A stretch of 64,000 nucleotides of DNA from AP-15 sp963797115. Lineage in GTDB: Bacteria; Pseudomonadota; Alphaproteobacteria; ATCC43930; CGMCC-115725. The position numbers and the translations under genes were made by a program. The stretch spans positions 2,542,001 to 2,606,000 of the forward strand of contig CAWCOH010000001.1 in assembly GCA_963797115.1 (NCBI GenBank), read 5' to 3'. The notes below the pieces were generated by a model. That model saw only the letters and a list, made by a program, of their open reading frames with translations, searched no databases and was not told the DNA's origin. Positions 38,137 through 47,139 of this stretch are shown piece after piece. Position 1 is the first letter of the stretch, and each line of letters opens with the position of its first letter.

Positions 38137-38598
38137 ATGACCGAGGCCAAGCTAGCGCCAAACCTGCCGGGTTGGATGGTGGAGCATGCCAACCGCTACC
38201 TGTCCAGCGGCGGCACCGACGGGCACATGCACAAGCCGACCCAGCCCGGCCGGCCGGACATAACCGTGCCGTCGCTCTTGCTGACGACGACCGGCCGCAA
38301 ATCAGGAGAGAGGTTCATCTTCCCGCTCTATTACGGGAAGGCGGGCGACAGCTACATCGTCGTCGCCTCGAAAGGTGGCGCCCCGCAACACCCGGGCTGG
38401 TACCGCAACCTTCTCGCCGATCCCAATATCGAAGTGCAGGTCGGCACCGCGAAGCTGAAGGCGCGGGCCCGGACCGCCAGCGGCGAGGAGCGTGCCCGAC
38501 TGTGGCAAGAGGCGCTGAAATTCTGGCCGCCCTACGCCGATTACCAGAAGAAGACCGAGCGCGAGATCCCGGTGGTCGTGCTGGACCCCATTCGCTGA
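38137..38598 (+). CDS. Nitroreductase/quinone reductase family protein (Ddn/DUF385 type)
   Basis: A 153-residue protein of the deazaflavin-dependent nitroreductase fold: VPSLLLTTTGRKSGERFIFP (the LxTxGRKSG motif), SYIVVASKGGAPQHPGWYRN (cofactor-binding GG and HPxWxxN), then PNIEVQVGTAKLKARARTA and WPPYADYQKKTEREIPVVVL. Relatives in actinobacteria use F420; in proteobacteria the cofactor is usually unproven. AGGGAG lies upstream of ATG 38137. A decayed duplicate lies at 39163-39474. Confidence 0.9.
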   Translation: MTEAKLAPNLPGWMVEHANRYLSSGGTDGHMHKPTQPGRPDITVPSLLLTTTGRKSGERFIFPLYYGKAGDSYIVVASKGGAPQHPGWYRNLLADPNIEVQVGTAKLKARARTASGEERARLWQEALKFWPPYADYQKKTEREIPVVVLDPIR

Positions 38599-38637
38599 CA
38601 CCCACTTACGACGGCCCGCTTGGTCGATCCGATCGTC

Positions 38638-38833
38638 TCAGAATGCCTTCGGCAAGCCGGCCTGTTCGAGGACGCCGTTCGCGGTATGCCGGCTGACGGT
38701 CCCGACCGGCACCGGAAAGCGCCTCTCGGTGATCGGGCTGTACCAGATTTGATGACTCCCTTGCCGGGCCGCACGAAGGTACAGCCGGTGCGTTGCAACA
38801 GCGGGTGCCGCTCGCGATCGAGGCTCGCGGCAT
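38638..38833 (-). pseudogene. HicA-type toxin, frameshifted
   Basis: It starts 2 bp after the hicB-like stop. The HicA chain can be read as RHPLLQRTGCTFVRPGKG, then after a lost base HQIWYSPITERRFPVPVGTV, followed by SRHTANGVLEQAGLPKAF. These contain the catalytic His in the G-SHQIW box. Two frameshifts are needed, one near 38808 and one near 38753, so no active toxin is made. HicA is an mRNA interferase with a double-stranded RNA-binding fold. Confidence 0.75.
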
Positions 38834-38835
38834 TC

Positions 38836-39075
38836 TCACGCCGCGGCCACCACCGGAACCGATTGCACGCGCTCGGCGAAAACGCGCAGCTCAATCTCAT
38901 TGCCTGGCGCCGCGAGCCCGTTTGCGGCCGCGATCTCGGGAGCGATTTCGAGCACGCGCGCGACGAGTTGCTCAAAGGTCGGTGCCTCGGTCGTCAGCGG
39001 CAGCTCGTCATTCGAGCACCACCACGCGCCGGCCTCGCCGTCCCATTGCGCCGTGATCTCGAAAGCCTTGCGCAC
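38836..39075 (-). CDS. DUF1902/HicB-like antitoxin
   Basis: From GTG at 39075 (VRKAFEITAQWDGEAGAWWC) the frame gives 79 residues typical of DUF1902, the HicB-like fold: WDGEAGAWW, DELPLTTEAPTFEQLVARVLEIAP. Gene order antitoxin then toxin fits HicBA pairs in alphaproteobacteria. Its partner is broken, so it may now be an orphan. A slightly longer start at about 39143 is possible. Confidence 0.7.
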   Translation of the reverse strand: MRKAFEITAQWDGEAGAWWCSNDELPLTTEAPTFEQLVARVLEIAPEIAAANGLAAPGNEIELRVFAERVQSVPVVAAA

Positions 39076-39162
39076 AGATCGCCATCCTCTTCCCGATCGC
39101 CGCTCGGTTGCGAGATGGTAGCGGACGGTGACGAATAAAACCATCGCCGCACGCCAGCCGCC

Positions 39163-39474
39163 GCTCGGCTCTTGCTGACGTCGACCGGCCGCAAATCGGG
39201 AGAGAAGTTCATCTTCCCGCTCTAAAACGGGAAGGCGGGCGACAGCTACATCGTCGCCTCGAAGGGCGGCGCCCACCCGGGCTGGGGCCGCAACCTTCTC
39301 ACCGACCCCAATGCCGAAGTGCAGGTCGGCACCGCGAAGCTGAAGGCGCGGGCCCGGACCGCCACGGGCGAGGAGCGCACCCGACTGTGGCAAGAGGCGC
39401 TAAAATTCTGGCCGCCCTACGCCGATTACCAGAAGAAGACCACCCAGGCTCAAAAGCCGCTCCTGGCCGCCTAG
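39163..39474 (+). pseudogene. Truncated duplicate of the Ddn-like gene
   Basis: It aligns with 38269-38550 almost base for base: LLLTSTGRKSGEKFIFPL, then a TAA replacing the Tyr codon, NGKAGDSYIVASKGGAHPGW and EVQVGTAKLKARARTATGEE to WPPYADYQKK. The N-terminus is missing, 3- and 6-bp deletions are present and the C-terminus is replaced by TTQAQKPLLAA. It is a tandem duplication with the HicBA remnant between the copies. Confidence 0.9.
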
Positions 39475-39649
39475 GGTAGCTTGGCAGAGCTGCTGCGCCC
39501 TTCGAGCGGCGACAATATCGGCGAGGACGATTTGCTCCTGGGCGGAATCATGGAGGCGGGTGGCCAGTATGGGCTCCGTCACCGGCGCGGAACGCGATCG
39601 CCTCATAAACTGTTGGCATAGGATCTTTGTATGCTACGTGGAGAGAACG

Positions 39650-40003
39650 ATGCCGACCAAATTCAAGGTTCTTGCGATCGTCGCCACTCTGGCGGCGGGC
39701 ACCTCGAGCGCGGCGATGGCGCAACATACCTGTGCGCCGGGATACGCACTTTACGGCGGAGTTTGCCGGCCGGTCCCGGCTCCTGCCTATCCGTCGAACC
39801 CGGTGTCCGGCGCGGTTTCCGGGGAGGCGGCGGGAGCCGCGAGCGGCTATGCTGCGGGCGGTCCCGTCGGTGCCGTCGTCGGCGGGGCGATTGGTACGGC
39901 TACCGGCACGGTTGCCGGCACCGCCAATATGCTGACACCACCGTCGCCGGCCTGCGGCCCTGGATTTAATTATTATAACGGCACCTGCTATCCGCGGCGT
40001 TAG
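39650..40003 (+). CDS. Small secreted protein with glycine-zipper stretch
   Basis: A 117-residue protein with a clear signal peptide (MPTKFKVLAIVATLAAGTSS, cleavage after AMA). The mature part has paired cysteines near both ends (HTCAPGYALYGGVC and CGPGFNYYNGTC). Between them is a Gly/Ala zipper (GAASGYAAGGPVGAVVGGAI) that could insert in or lie along a membrane. Function unknown. ATG 39650 follows GGAGAGAACG. Confidence 0.78.
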   Translation: MPTKFKVLAIVATLAAGTSSAAMAQHTCAPGYALYGGVCRPVPAPAYPSNPVSGAVSGEAAGAASGYAAGGPVGAVVGGAIGTATGTVAGTANMLTPPSPACGPGFNYYNGTCYPRR

Positions 40004-40112
40004 GCCGCGAGGGGCAGTATCGTAGGCCGCTGACCCGCGGGCTTGAAGGCCGGGTAATCCGCCTATCCACAAGGGGCGGAATGCGCCGCCCCCGTCGGCT
40101 TGCTCCTCGCAG

Positions 40113-40568
40113 TCAAGCAGCCGTCTTGTGTTCTGCCGCAGCACCGTAGAGTTGCCGGATCTGCCGGGCGGCACGGGCTAGGTCGCCGTCGTCCAGCCGC
40201 GAAGCCACGTCGTCTTCCTCGGCCTGTGCGAGGAGGCCGCGAAACCGCAACGGCTTTTCGAAGAATGCCAGCGCGATGTCGAGCGGCCTCTGCCCCTCCT
40301 CGACCCACAGCGGAAGCTGCCTGCCGCGCAAGGTCGGGCGGATGTGATAGTGGCTGCCCATGCTGAAGGGGTCGAAGCGGAGCGCCTGCTCCGGCTTGCC
40401 CGCGACGGCAACCACGATCGAGGGCCGTTCGATGCCGTCCGGCTCCCGGCCGAGCCGGTTGGGGTGGAACATTATATGCAGATGCGGCCCGGCATCGATT
40501 TGGTGCCATCCGCCGCCGTCCTCGGGCATGGTCTGCTGCATCCGCTGCGGCTGTGGCTGTTCCGACAT
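40113..40568 (-). CDS. Conserved-looking hypothetical protein
   Basis: A 151-residue soluble protein (MSEQPQPQRMQQTMPEDGGG). The middle has HLHIMFHPNRLGREPDGIER and PSIVVAVAGKPEQALRFDPF, followed by GSHYHIRPTLRGRQLPLWVE. The His pairs could bind metal. No family was recognised. It may start one codon earlier. Transcribed away from the binding protein gene at 40878. Confidence 0.55.
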   Translation of the reverse strand: MSEQPQPQRMQQTMPEDGGGWHQIDAGPHLHIMFHPNRLGREPDGIERPSIVVAVAGKPEQALRFDPFSMGSHYHIRPTLRGRQLPLWVEEGQRPLDIALAFFEKPLRFRGLLAQAEEDDVASRLDDGDLARAARQIRQLYGAAAEHKTAA

Positions 40569-40877
40569 CATTCGCGTCTCCTCTCACCGGATGTGCATCT
40601 CCGACACGTCGTTTGTGCCGATGCACTGGGGTTCGTGCCCCCGCGGCGGCATTATAGCGCCCTAGAGCCGGCGGAGCGAAGCGGAACCCGCCGAAGAGCA
40701 CATATGGCGGGTTGCACCCGCCCTACATAGGCTCACTCGGCGGTCCGGCGCGGCCTGATGGCTGAACGCGTGCGGCCCTGCTTCCTCGGTGTGGTGCGAG
40801 ATATCGTGCCGGGTCTGGCGGGACGATGACGCTTCGGTCTGGTAACATCAGGATTCGTGGACACAGAACGAGGCAGG
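40569..40877. other. Intergenic region between divergent genes
   Basis: It must carry promoters for both neighbours, but no clear boxes were picked out. A perfect small palindrome GGCGGGTTGCACCCGCC is at 40706-40722. Confidence 0.5.
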
Positions 40878-42470
40878 ATGATGCAGAGATTTCTGCTGGT
40901 ATGCGCGGTTGTCGGGCTGGGCGCGCTGCTCGCGGCCACTCCGGCATCCGCGCAAAAGAAGGGCGGGCTGCTCCGCATCTTTGAGTACGACAGCCCGGCA
41001 AGCATGTCGATCCACGAGGAGGCGCTCAACTCGGCCCAGAATCCGATGATGGCCGTCTTCAACAACCTGATTATGTTTAAACAAGACGAGCCGCAGAACC
41101 GATTGGACACGATCGTGCCCGATCTGGCGACGAAGTGGTCCTGGAATGCCGACATGACGGCACTGACATTTCAGCTTCGGCGCGGCGTAAAATGGCACGA
41201 CGGCAAACCGTTTACCGCCGCCGACGTCAAATGCACCTGGGATCTTATCTTGGGGAAGGCTGCGGACAAGCTGCGCGCCAACCCGCGCAAGGCTTGGTAC
41301 CGCAACCTGGAAGCTATCAGCACCAAAGGCGACACGGCAACGTTTCACCTGAAGAGACCGCAGCCGGCCTTTATCAGCTTGCTGGCCTCCGGGTATTCGC
41401 CGGTTTATCCGTGTCACGTATCGCCGCAGAACATGCGGCAGCACCCGATCGGCACCGGGCCGTTCAAATTTGTCTCCTACAACCCGCATGAATCCATCAA
41501 AATCGTGCGCAATGAACAGTATTGGAAGCAGGGACGTCCCTATCTCGACGGTATTGAATGGACGATAATTCCAAACCGCGCGACGGCAATGCTGGCTTTC
41601 GTCTCCGGCAAGTTCGATTTGACGTTCCCGTTCGGGATTACCGTGCCGCTGATGAAAAATATCAAGACAGAAGCGCCAAAGGCAGTCTGCGATTTGGAGC
41701 CGGCAAACCAAAGCACCAATTTGATCGTAAACCGCGATGCACCCCCCTTCGACAATCCGGAGATACGGCGGGCAATGGCCCTGGCGCTCGACCGCAAGAG
41801 CTTCATCGATATTCTTGCCGAGGGGCACGGAGACATCGGCAGCGCCATGCAACCGCCGCCGCAAGGTGTGTGGGGTATGCCGGCGGAAATGCTCAGGACA
41901 TTGCCGGGCTATGGTCCCGATGTCGCCAAGAACCGCGCCGAAGCCCGCGGGCTTATGGAGAAGGCCGGCTACGGGCCGGATAAGCGGCTCGCGGTCAAGG
42001 TGTCCGTCCGCAACACCCCGCCGTTCCGCGATCCCGCGATCATTCTGATCGATCAGCTTAGGGATATCTATATCGACGGCGAACTCGAGCCGGTCGAAAC
42101 CGCCACTTGGTTCCCCAAGGTTTACCGCAAGGATTACAAGGTTGGCCTCAATCTGACCGGCTTGGGCGTGGACGACCCCGACGCGCAGTTCTATGAAAAC
42201 TACGCCTGCGGCTCGGACCGTAATTACACCGGCTACTGCAATCGCGAGATCGACAAGCTGTTCGATCAGCAGTCGATGGAGCGAGATCAAGAGAAGCGCC
42301 GGCTTCTCGTTTGGGAAATCGACAAGAAATTACAGGATGATGGCGCCCGGCCAATCCTTTTCCACAATCGCTTTGCGACCTGCTGGCAACCCCGGCTGAA
42401 GGGTCTGACGATCATGATCAACAGCCTGTTCAATGGCTGGCGTATGGAGGATGTTTGGCTCGATAAATAA
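40878..42470 (+). CDS. ABC transporter substrate-binding protein, family 5 (peptide/nickel type)
   Basis: A 530-residue periplasmic protein with signal peptide MMQRFLLVCAVVGLGALLAA, cleaved after ASA. SBP_bac_5 landmarks: LTFQLRRGVKWHDGKPFTAA (family signature), HPIGTGPFKF and NPEIRRAMALALDRKSFIDI. It binds peptides or other small ligands. No permease or ATPase gene is adjacent, so it must work with a transporter elsewhere or act alone. ATG at 40878 or 40881 follows GAGGCAGG. Confidence 0.92.
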   Translation: MMQRFLLVCAVVGLGALLAATPASAQKKGGLLRIFEYDSPASMSIHEEALNSAQNPMMAVFNNLIMFKQDEPQNRLDTIVPDLATKWSWNADMTALTFQLRRGVKWHDGKPFTAADVKCTWDLILGKAADKLRANPRKAWYRNLEAISTKGDTATFHLKRPQPAFISLLASGYSPVYPCHVSPQNMRQHPIGTGPFKFVSYNPHESIKIVRNEQYWKQGRPYLDGIEWTIIPNRATAMLAFVSGKFDLTFPFGITVPLMKNIKTEAPKAVCDLEPANQSTNLIVNRDAPPFDNPEIRRAMALALDRKSFIDILAEGHGDIGSAMQPPPQGVWGMPAEMLRTLPGYGPDVAKNRAEARGLMEKAGYGPDKRLAVKVSVRNTPPFRDPAIILIDQLRDIYIDGELEPVETATWFPKVYRKDYKVGLNLTGLGVDDPDAQFYENYACGSDRNYTGYCNREIDKLFDQQSMERDQEKRRLLVWEIDKKLQDDGARPILFHNRFATCWQPRLKGLTIMINSLFNGWRMEDVWLDK

Positions 42471-43001
42471 CCAGCGTTGCACAGCGCCGGCGGCAGCGCG
42501 CAAGCTGCAATCGGGTTAGCCATACCGCAACAAGAAGTTGTGCGGGCAATCGCCTAAAGGCGCACCTGCAGCGAGTCTGCAGCAAAATCACCCCCTTGAA
42601 GTTGGATCAAGTTTGCCTCGGGCTGTCAGGAGGCCCTGCTCTGGTCGTAGTTCGGTCCTAGCACCTCACCGCTCCGAGTATCCGATACGCAATATAATCA
42701 TTATAGCAACATACGGCGCGGGGTCAAGCTTGCAACTTTGCCGCTCTACCCCGCGCCCGCCTCAGCGACCCCGCGGCAAAACCCGCTAGCGCACCGAAGG
42801 TACACGCGATGGCGACGAGCTGGCTGCGCTGCCCCGCGCCTAGGGTTCCACTCCCCAATCCCACTGGACATTGTCATCTCGAAACCGGATTCTATCCGCA
42901 ACTTCGACACCGGCGCGCGGACGCCAGAAGGTGAGTTTTGCCGAAGGCGTGAGTTTTGCCGAAGGTGGGCTGATGGTCAGCGATAGGAGGAGGCGGAAGC
43001 G
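42471..43001. other. Gene-free stretch with repeats
   Basis: It contains CTGCAG repeat copy 3 (42562-42589) and an 18-bp tandem pair (GTGAGTTTTGCCGAAGG at 42931 and 42949). No gene is supported. Confidence 0.6.
42562..42589. repeat. Dispersed CTGCAG-containing palindrome, copy 3
   Basis: GCACCTGCAGCGAGTCTGCA differs from copies 1 and 2 by one base in the loop; downstream it diverges. Confidence 0.8.
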
Positions 43002-43358
43002 ATGATCCAGGCCAGTGGGGTCGACCATGTCGTGTTGCACGTCGGCGATGTGCAACGCGCCAAGAAGTTTTACACCGACGTGCTCGGTATGACCGTTTAT
43101 CGCGAGGATGACCGGCAGGTATTTCTGCACGCCGGGCAGCAAGGGGTGGCGCTGTTCGAGAGGGAAGGCGGAGCCTCGTTTGCGGCCGGCAACGACCTCA
43201 ACCATCTCGCCCTCAACGTGGCGTCGGGGACCTACGAGACTCTCAAGGCCGAGCTGGAGGGGCACGGCGTGACCGTCACCGGCCGCCCGGGCGACGACCG
43301 CTGCATCTATTTCCTCGACCCGGACGGCCACCGGCTGCAGCTGATGATGCGCAAGTGA
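43002..43358 (+). CDS. VOC-superfamily (glyoxalase-like) protein
   Basis: A 118-residue single-domain vicinal-oxygen-chelate protein: ASGVDHVVLHVGDVQRAKKF, LGMTVYREDDRQVFLHAG, DLNHLALNV and CIYFLDPDGHRLQLMM. Candidate metal ligands are His9, the His of NHLAL and a Glu or His near the C-terminus. The family includes lyases, dioxygenases and resistance proteins; the reaction is unknown. It is separated by 40 bp from the downstream membrane protein on the same strand. Confidence 0.9.
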   Translation: MIQASGVDHVVLHVGDVQRAKKFYTDVLGMTVYREDDRQVFLHAGQQGVALFEREGGASFAAGNDLNHLALNVASGTYETLKAELEGHGVTVTGRPGDDRCIYFLDPDGHRLQLMMRK

Positions 43359-43398
43359 GCGGCTAGAGCGGAAACCCGCCTGGAGGCGCGGGCGGCGA

Positions 43399-44493
43399 AT
43401 GGAAGGCCGGTCCGACCTCACTCGAACAACCCTCGCGGTGCTCTTTGTCGCAGGGTTGATCGCCGCCTGCTTTTGGATATTGCGGCCGTTTCTTCCGGCG
43501 GTCATCTGGGCCACGACGCTGGTCGTCGCAACCTGGCCGCTGATGATCCAAGTTCAGCGCCGGCTGTGGAATATCCGCGTGCTCGCCGTCGCGGTCATGA
43601 CCCTCGCTCTCTTGCTCGTCTTTGTCGTACCGTTCTGGCTTGCCTTCACCACCATTGCCGACAATTTCGAGCGAATTGTGGGGTGGGGTTCCTCCCTGGC
43701 ATCTTTCAAATTGCCGCCACCCCCGGAGTGGTTGACCGGCGTCCCGCTGTTTGGTGCAAAGGCCGCGCAATTCTGGGAGAGCACTGCCGCCAGCGGCTTG
43801 GATGCGCTCGTCGCCAAGGCGGCGCCCTACGCCGGTGGCGCGGCTACCTGGTTTGTGGCCGCGTTGGGCGGTCTGGGGATTGTCTTTGTGCAGTTCCTGC
43901 TTACCGTGGTCATTGCCGCCATCATGTACGTTAGCGGCGAGAATGCCGCCGCCGCCACTCAACGTTTCGGCTACCGCCTTGCGGGCGAGCGCGGCAGGCA
44001 GTCGGTCCTGCTCGCCGGTGAGGCGATACGCAGCGTGGCGCTCGGCGTGGTGGTCACGGCACTGGCGCAGTCGATGCTCGGCGGCATCGGCATTGCACTG
44101 GCGGGCGCGCCATTCGCCGGTGTGTTGACAGCAGTAATGTTCATGCTGTGCATCGCTCAATTCGGGCCGTTGCCCGTGCTCGTGCCGGCGGTGATCTGGC
44201 TCTATTGGAGCGGGGAATCGGGGTGGGGGACTTTCCTGCTGGTGTGGACCCTCTTGGTCGGCAGCCTCGACAACATTCTGCGGCCGATTCTGATGAGGAA
44301 GGGCGCTCACCTGCCGCTGGTCCTGCTCATCGCCGGCGTCGTCGGCGGCCTGATCGCCTTTGGGCTGGTCGGTATTTTCCTCGGTCCGGTAGTGCTGGCG
44401 GTAGGATACACCTTGCTTCAGTCTTGGATGGCCGAGGAAACAATGTCGCGCGACCAAGTCGCGACAGGACGCCGGCGAACTGGGGGACGATAA
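43399..44493 (+). CDS. AI-2E family transporter (YdiK-like)
   Basis: A 364-residue integral membrane protein with about seven to eight spans and the family layout. There is an N-terminal pair (LAVLFVAGLIAACFWILRPF), a large soluble segment (about 95-145), then the conserved C-terminal part with AEAIRSVALGVVVTALAQ-like GEAIRSVALGVV, LVGSLDNILRPILMRKGAHL and GLVGIFLGPVVLAVGYTL. Family members export signals or ions; the substrate is not evident. Confidence 0.92.
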   Translation: MEGRSDLTRTTLAVLFVAGLIAACFWILRPFLPAVIWATTLVVATWPLMIQVQRRLWNIRVLAVAVMTLALLLVFVVPFWLAFTTIADNFERIVGWGSSLASFKLPPPPEWLTGVPLFGAKAAQFWESTAASGLDALVAKAAPYAGGAATWFVAALGGLGIVFVQFLLTVVIAAIMYVSGENAAAATQRFGYRLAGERGRQSVLLAGEAIRSVALGVVVTALAQSMLGGIGIALAGAPFAGVLTAVMFMLCIAQFGPLPVLVPAVIWLYWSGESGWGTFLLVWTLLVGSLDNILRPILMRKGAHLPLVLLIAGVVGGLIAFGLVGIFLGPVVLAVGYTLLQSWMAEETMSRDQVATGRRRTGGR

Positions 44494-44546
44494 CGGGCCG
44501 CTGACCTCCTGTCCGCCCCGGGCGGTTGGGCCGGGGACAATTCAAT

Positions 44547-44990
44547 ATGCAATCGCAACGGAGCAACATGATGGTGCACGCACTTTGGCGGTTCTCGCAG
44601 GTGGCTTTAATCGTGTCGGCGCTCAGTGTCGCCGCGCCAACCGGCGCTCAGACCCCATCCACGACCAGTCAGGGGGATGCGCGGTTCCTGGTATATTTCG
44701 ATGAATTTAGCGCCTTCCTCTCGAATGAAGCGAAGACGATCATCGCCGATGCTGCAAAGCGGGCACGCGCGTCGGGCGCTCGCCGGATTGTCGTGCAGGC
44801 CCGGGCCAGTGCCACCGGAACGGCGGAGACCAACAAGTTTCTCGCGCAGACGCGCAGCTCGATCGTCACCGATCAGTTGGAAACCGATGGTATTGCCCGC
44901 GCGATCATCCACCAGGAGCCGATCGGTCAGACAGGTTCGAACGATCCGACAGTCACCGAACGCCGGGTTGACATTATCGTCGAGCCCTGA
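44547..44990 (+). CDS. OmpA-like domain protein, exported
   Basis: A 147-residue protein with an N-terminal signal peptide (WRFSQVALIVSALSVAAPTG, cleavage near GAQ) and one OmpA-like peptidoglycan-binding domain: FLVYFDEFSAFLSNEAKTII, VVQARASATGTAETNKFLAQ and TVTERRVDIIVEP. The ERRVDI ending matches the OmpA ERRVEI motif. There is no beta-barrel, so it is probably periplasmic and cell-wall associated. Confidence 0.85.
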   Translation: MQSQRSNMMVHALWRFSQVALIVSALSVAAPTGAQTPSTTSQGDARFLVYFDEFSAFLSNEAKTIIADAAKRARASGARRIVVQARASATGTAETNKFLAQTRSSIVTDQLETDGIARAIIHQEPIGQTGSNDPTVTERRVDIIVEP

Positions 44991-45119
44991 AGGCGGGGCG
45001 GCTCACCACGTTGCACAAGTATTGCCGGTCCTCGACGCCGGCGTATACTCCCGATAGTAACGATCAAGCCCCGCCGCCCTAACGGATGGGGCACGACCGT
45101 GGATAGGGAGATCGCGGAA

Positions 45120-46484
45120 ATGGACAGCAACGCCGCCCTTGCGTCGCCACGTTGGTACCGTTCGCTCAATCGCGAGCAATGGAGGGTGCTCGTCGCCTCG
45201 AACCTCGGCTGGCTATTCGACGGGTTCGAGATCTTTGCGCTGTTCCTGACGGTCGGTTTCGCACTGCGGCAGTTGCTCGACGTGGCGCACTACGCTGACA
45301 TCCCCCAATATGCCGGTTTTGTCCTCGCGACGACCGTCTTCGGCTGGGCTACCGGCGGAGTCATCGGCGGCATCGTAGCCGATTATATCGGCCGCAAGCG
45401 GACAATGATTCTGGCGATCCTCGCCTATTCACTGACCACCGGGCTGAGTGCCTTCGCCTGGGACTGGGTTTCTTTTGCCGCTCTGCGCTTTCTCGTCGGG
45501 GTCGCGATCGGCTCGGAATGGGCGACCGGCGCGTCGATCGTCTCCGAGTTGTGGCCGGACCACGCCCGCGGCAAGGGCGGCGGCCTCTTGCAATGCGGCG
45601 CCGGGCTGGGCGGCATCCTCGCCTCCCTCGTCTGGCTGGCGATCGGCGGGGTCGGTCCCAACGCCTGGCGGTGGATGTACCTGATCGGCGTGCTGCCGGC
45701 GTTGATGACATTTTGGATCCGGCGCGGTATCCCGGAATCGCCGCGCTGGGAGCAGGCGAGCGAGCGCCGTCGTGCGGCGCACGCCTTGCGGCGCAGCGGC
45801 GCGGTGCTCGAAAGCGAGGACCACGCGCTGACGCGATTTACTGTTCATGATTTGTTTACCGAGCGCGCGGTTCGGCGGAACCTCATCGGTGCGTTCCTGA
45901 TGATGCTGTCGGTCACTTTCGCGTTTTGGGGCGTCGGTACCTTTATCCCGACCTATGTCGGCTCGGTCGCGGCCAAGAGCGGACTTTCGGCGCCGTATTG
46001 GTCGGCTTGGGCCGGCTTGATCACCAGTGTATGCGGCGTCGCCGGCTTCATCAGCCTCGGCTTCATTGCCGATGCCTTTGGCCGGAGGGTGGCGGCGATG
46101 CTGTTCTATTTCATGTGCCTGATCCTGACGCCGGTGGTCTATCTGTGGGCGCAGGACTTCACCGTCCTGTTGTTCTGCGTCGGCGTCTTCGGGTTTTTCA
46201 CCCTCGGGATCTGGGCGTGGGCGCCGATCTGGCTGCCCGAGCTCTTTCCGACCCGAATGCGCGCCACTGCGGTCGCGTTTTGCTTCAATGCGCCGCGCTT
46301 CATCTCCTGTGTCGGTCCGTTGATCGCCGGCACCTTGATTGTCGGGCTCGGCGGGTATGGCCCAGCAGCGACGATCGTCGGTCTGTTCTTCATTCTCGGC
46401 GTGGTGGCGGCGCCTTTCTTGCCCGAGACTAAGGGCAAGCCCCTGCCGGACACAGTGGCGCCGCGGGCGGCCCTCACCAGCTGA
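45120..46484 (+). CDS. MFS transporter (AAHS/sugar-acid type)
   Basis: A 454-residue inner-membrane transporter with about twelve spans. LGWLFDGFEIFALFLTVGFA in span 1 is typical of aromatic-acid and sialic-acid transporters. The loop 2-3 signature is GGIVADYIGRKRTM, and RFLVGVAIGSEWATGASIVS and LPELFPTRMRATAVAFCFNA are also present. It likely imports an organic acid by proton symport. A GTG start at 45099 is possible. Its 3' end overlaps the convergent protease gene by 11 bp. Confidence 0.92.
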   Translation: MDSNAALASPRWYRSLNREQWRVLVASNLGWLFDGFEIFALFLTVGFALRQLLDVAHYADIPQYAGFVLATTVFGWATGGVIGGIVADYIGRKRTMILAILAYSLTTGLSAFAWDWVSFAALRFLVGVAIGSEWATGASIVSELWPDHARGKGGGLLQCGAGLGGILASLVWLAIGGVGPNAWRWMYLIGVLPALMTFWIRRGIPESPRWEQASERRRAAHALRRSGAVLESEDHALTRFTVHDLFTERAVRRNLIGAFLMMLSVTFAFWGVGTFIPTYVGSVAAKSGLSAPYWSAWAGLITSVCGVAGFISLGFIADAFGRRVAAMLFYFMCLILTPVVYLWAQDFTVLLFCVGVFGFFTLGIWAWAPIWLPELFPTRMRATAVAFCFNAPRFISCVGPLIAGTLIVGLGGYGPAATIVGLFFILGVVAAPFLPETKGKPLPDTVAPRAALTS

Positions 46485-47139
46485 TGGTCAGTAGTCCATC
46501 CCGCATCTCAAAGCTTTTGAGGCGTCTGAGAAAGCTCATCCCGAGCAGTGACACGGTCAAATTCTCGTTGACGGCGGCTGACACGTTGTCGAGCGAGAGC
46601 CGATCGATGCGGATCTCACGCAGCGTTACGGGGGCTTCTCGGCTCAAGCCATTGGCGGTCTGGGAGCGCTGATTGAAGACCAGCGCGCCGTGGTCAACAC
46701 CGGCGGCGCGCGCATCCTCGGTGGTTAGCGTGACCCGGCTCGCTCCGGTATCGACGAGAAATCGAACCGGCGTCCCATTGACCATGGCTGTGAGCGCGAC
46801 ATGGCCGCGCTTATCGGCACGATAGACAAGGCTACGCCCAGCAGGTGCGGCCCTGAGGATGGTCGGCAACGGGGCGGGCGGGTTGACCTGAGGCAGACTG
46901 GTCGCGGGTGCATTGGCGGGGCGGAGGTTCCAATAAATCCATCCGTAAACCTGCCCGTCGAGATATTTCACCTTACATAAATGATTGTCGACCGAGACGA
47001 CAATGCCGGTGTTGCCCTCGCTATCCATTACCGGCTGGCCGACGGTGCATTTGGTGGGGCCCTGAGCAGCGGCGAGCAAGGGCATGCAAGCCGCGGCGAG
47101 AGTGCATGCCGCCAGGACGAAAATCTTTCTCTTGCTCAA
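46474..47139 (-). CDS. Retropepsin-like aspartic protease (TIGR02281-type), exported
   Basis: A 221-residue protein with a signal peptide (MSKRKIFVLAACTLAAACMP). A short SH3-like region (TGIVVSVDNHLCKVKYLDGQ) precedes the protease domain, whose single active-site motif is VRFLVDTGASRVTLT near residue 127. The domain continues with VTLREIRIDRLSLDNVSAAV and LTVSLLGMSFLRRLKSFEMR. Such proteins act as dimers in the periplasm. Its ATG overlaps the stop of the upstream amidohydrolase gene (ATGA). Confidence 0.9.
   Translation of the reverse strand: MSKRKIFVLAACTLAAACMPLLAAAQGPTKCTVGQPVMDSEGNTGIVVSVDNHLCKVKYLDGQVYGWIYWNLRPANAPATSLPQVNPPAPLPTILRAAPAGRSLVYRADKRGHVALTAMVNGTPVRFLVDTGASRVTLTTEDARAAGVDHGALVFNQRSQTANGLSREAPVTLREIRIDRLSLDNVSAAVNENLTVSLLGMSFLRRLKSFEMRDGLLTISW

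Noticed and set aside
39400..39606. Minus-strand frame after the Ddn-like duplicate
   Set aside because: Half of it is antisense to the pseudogene and no family was recognised.
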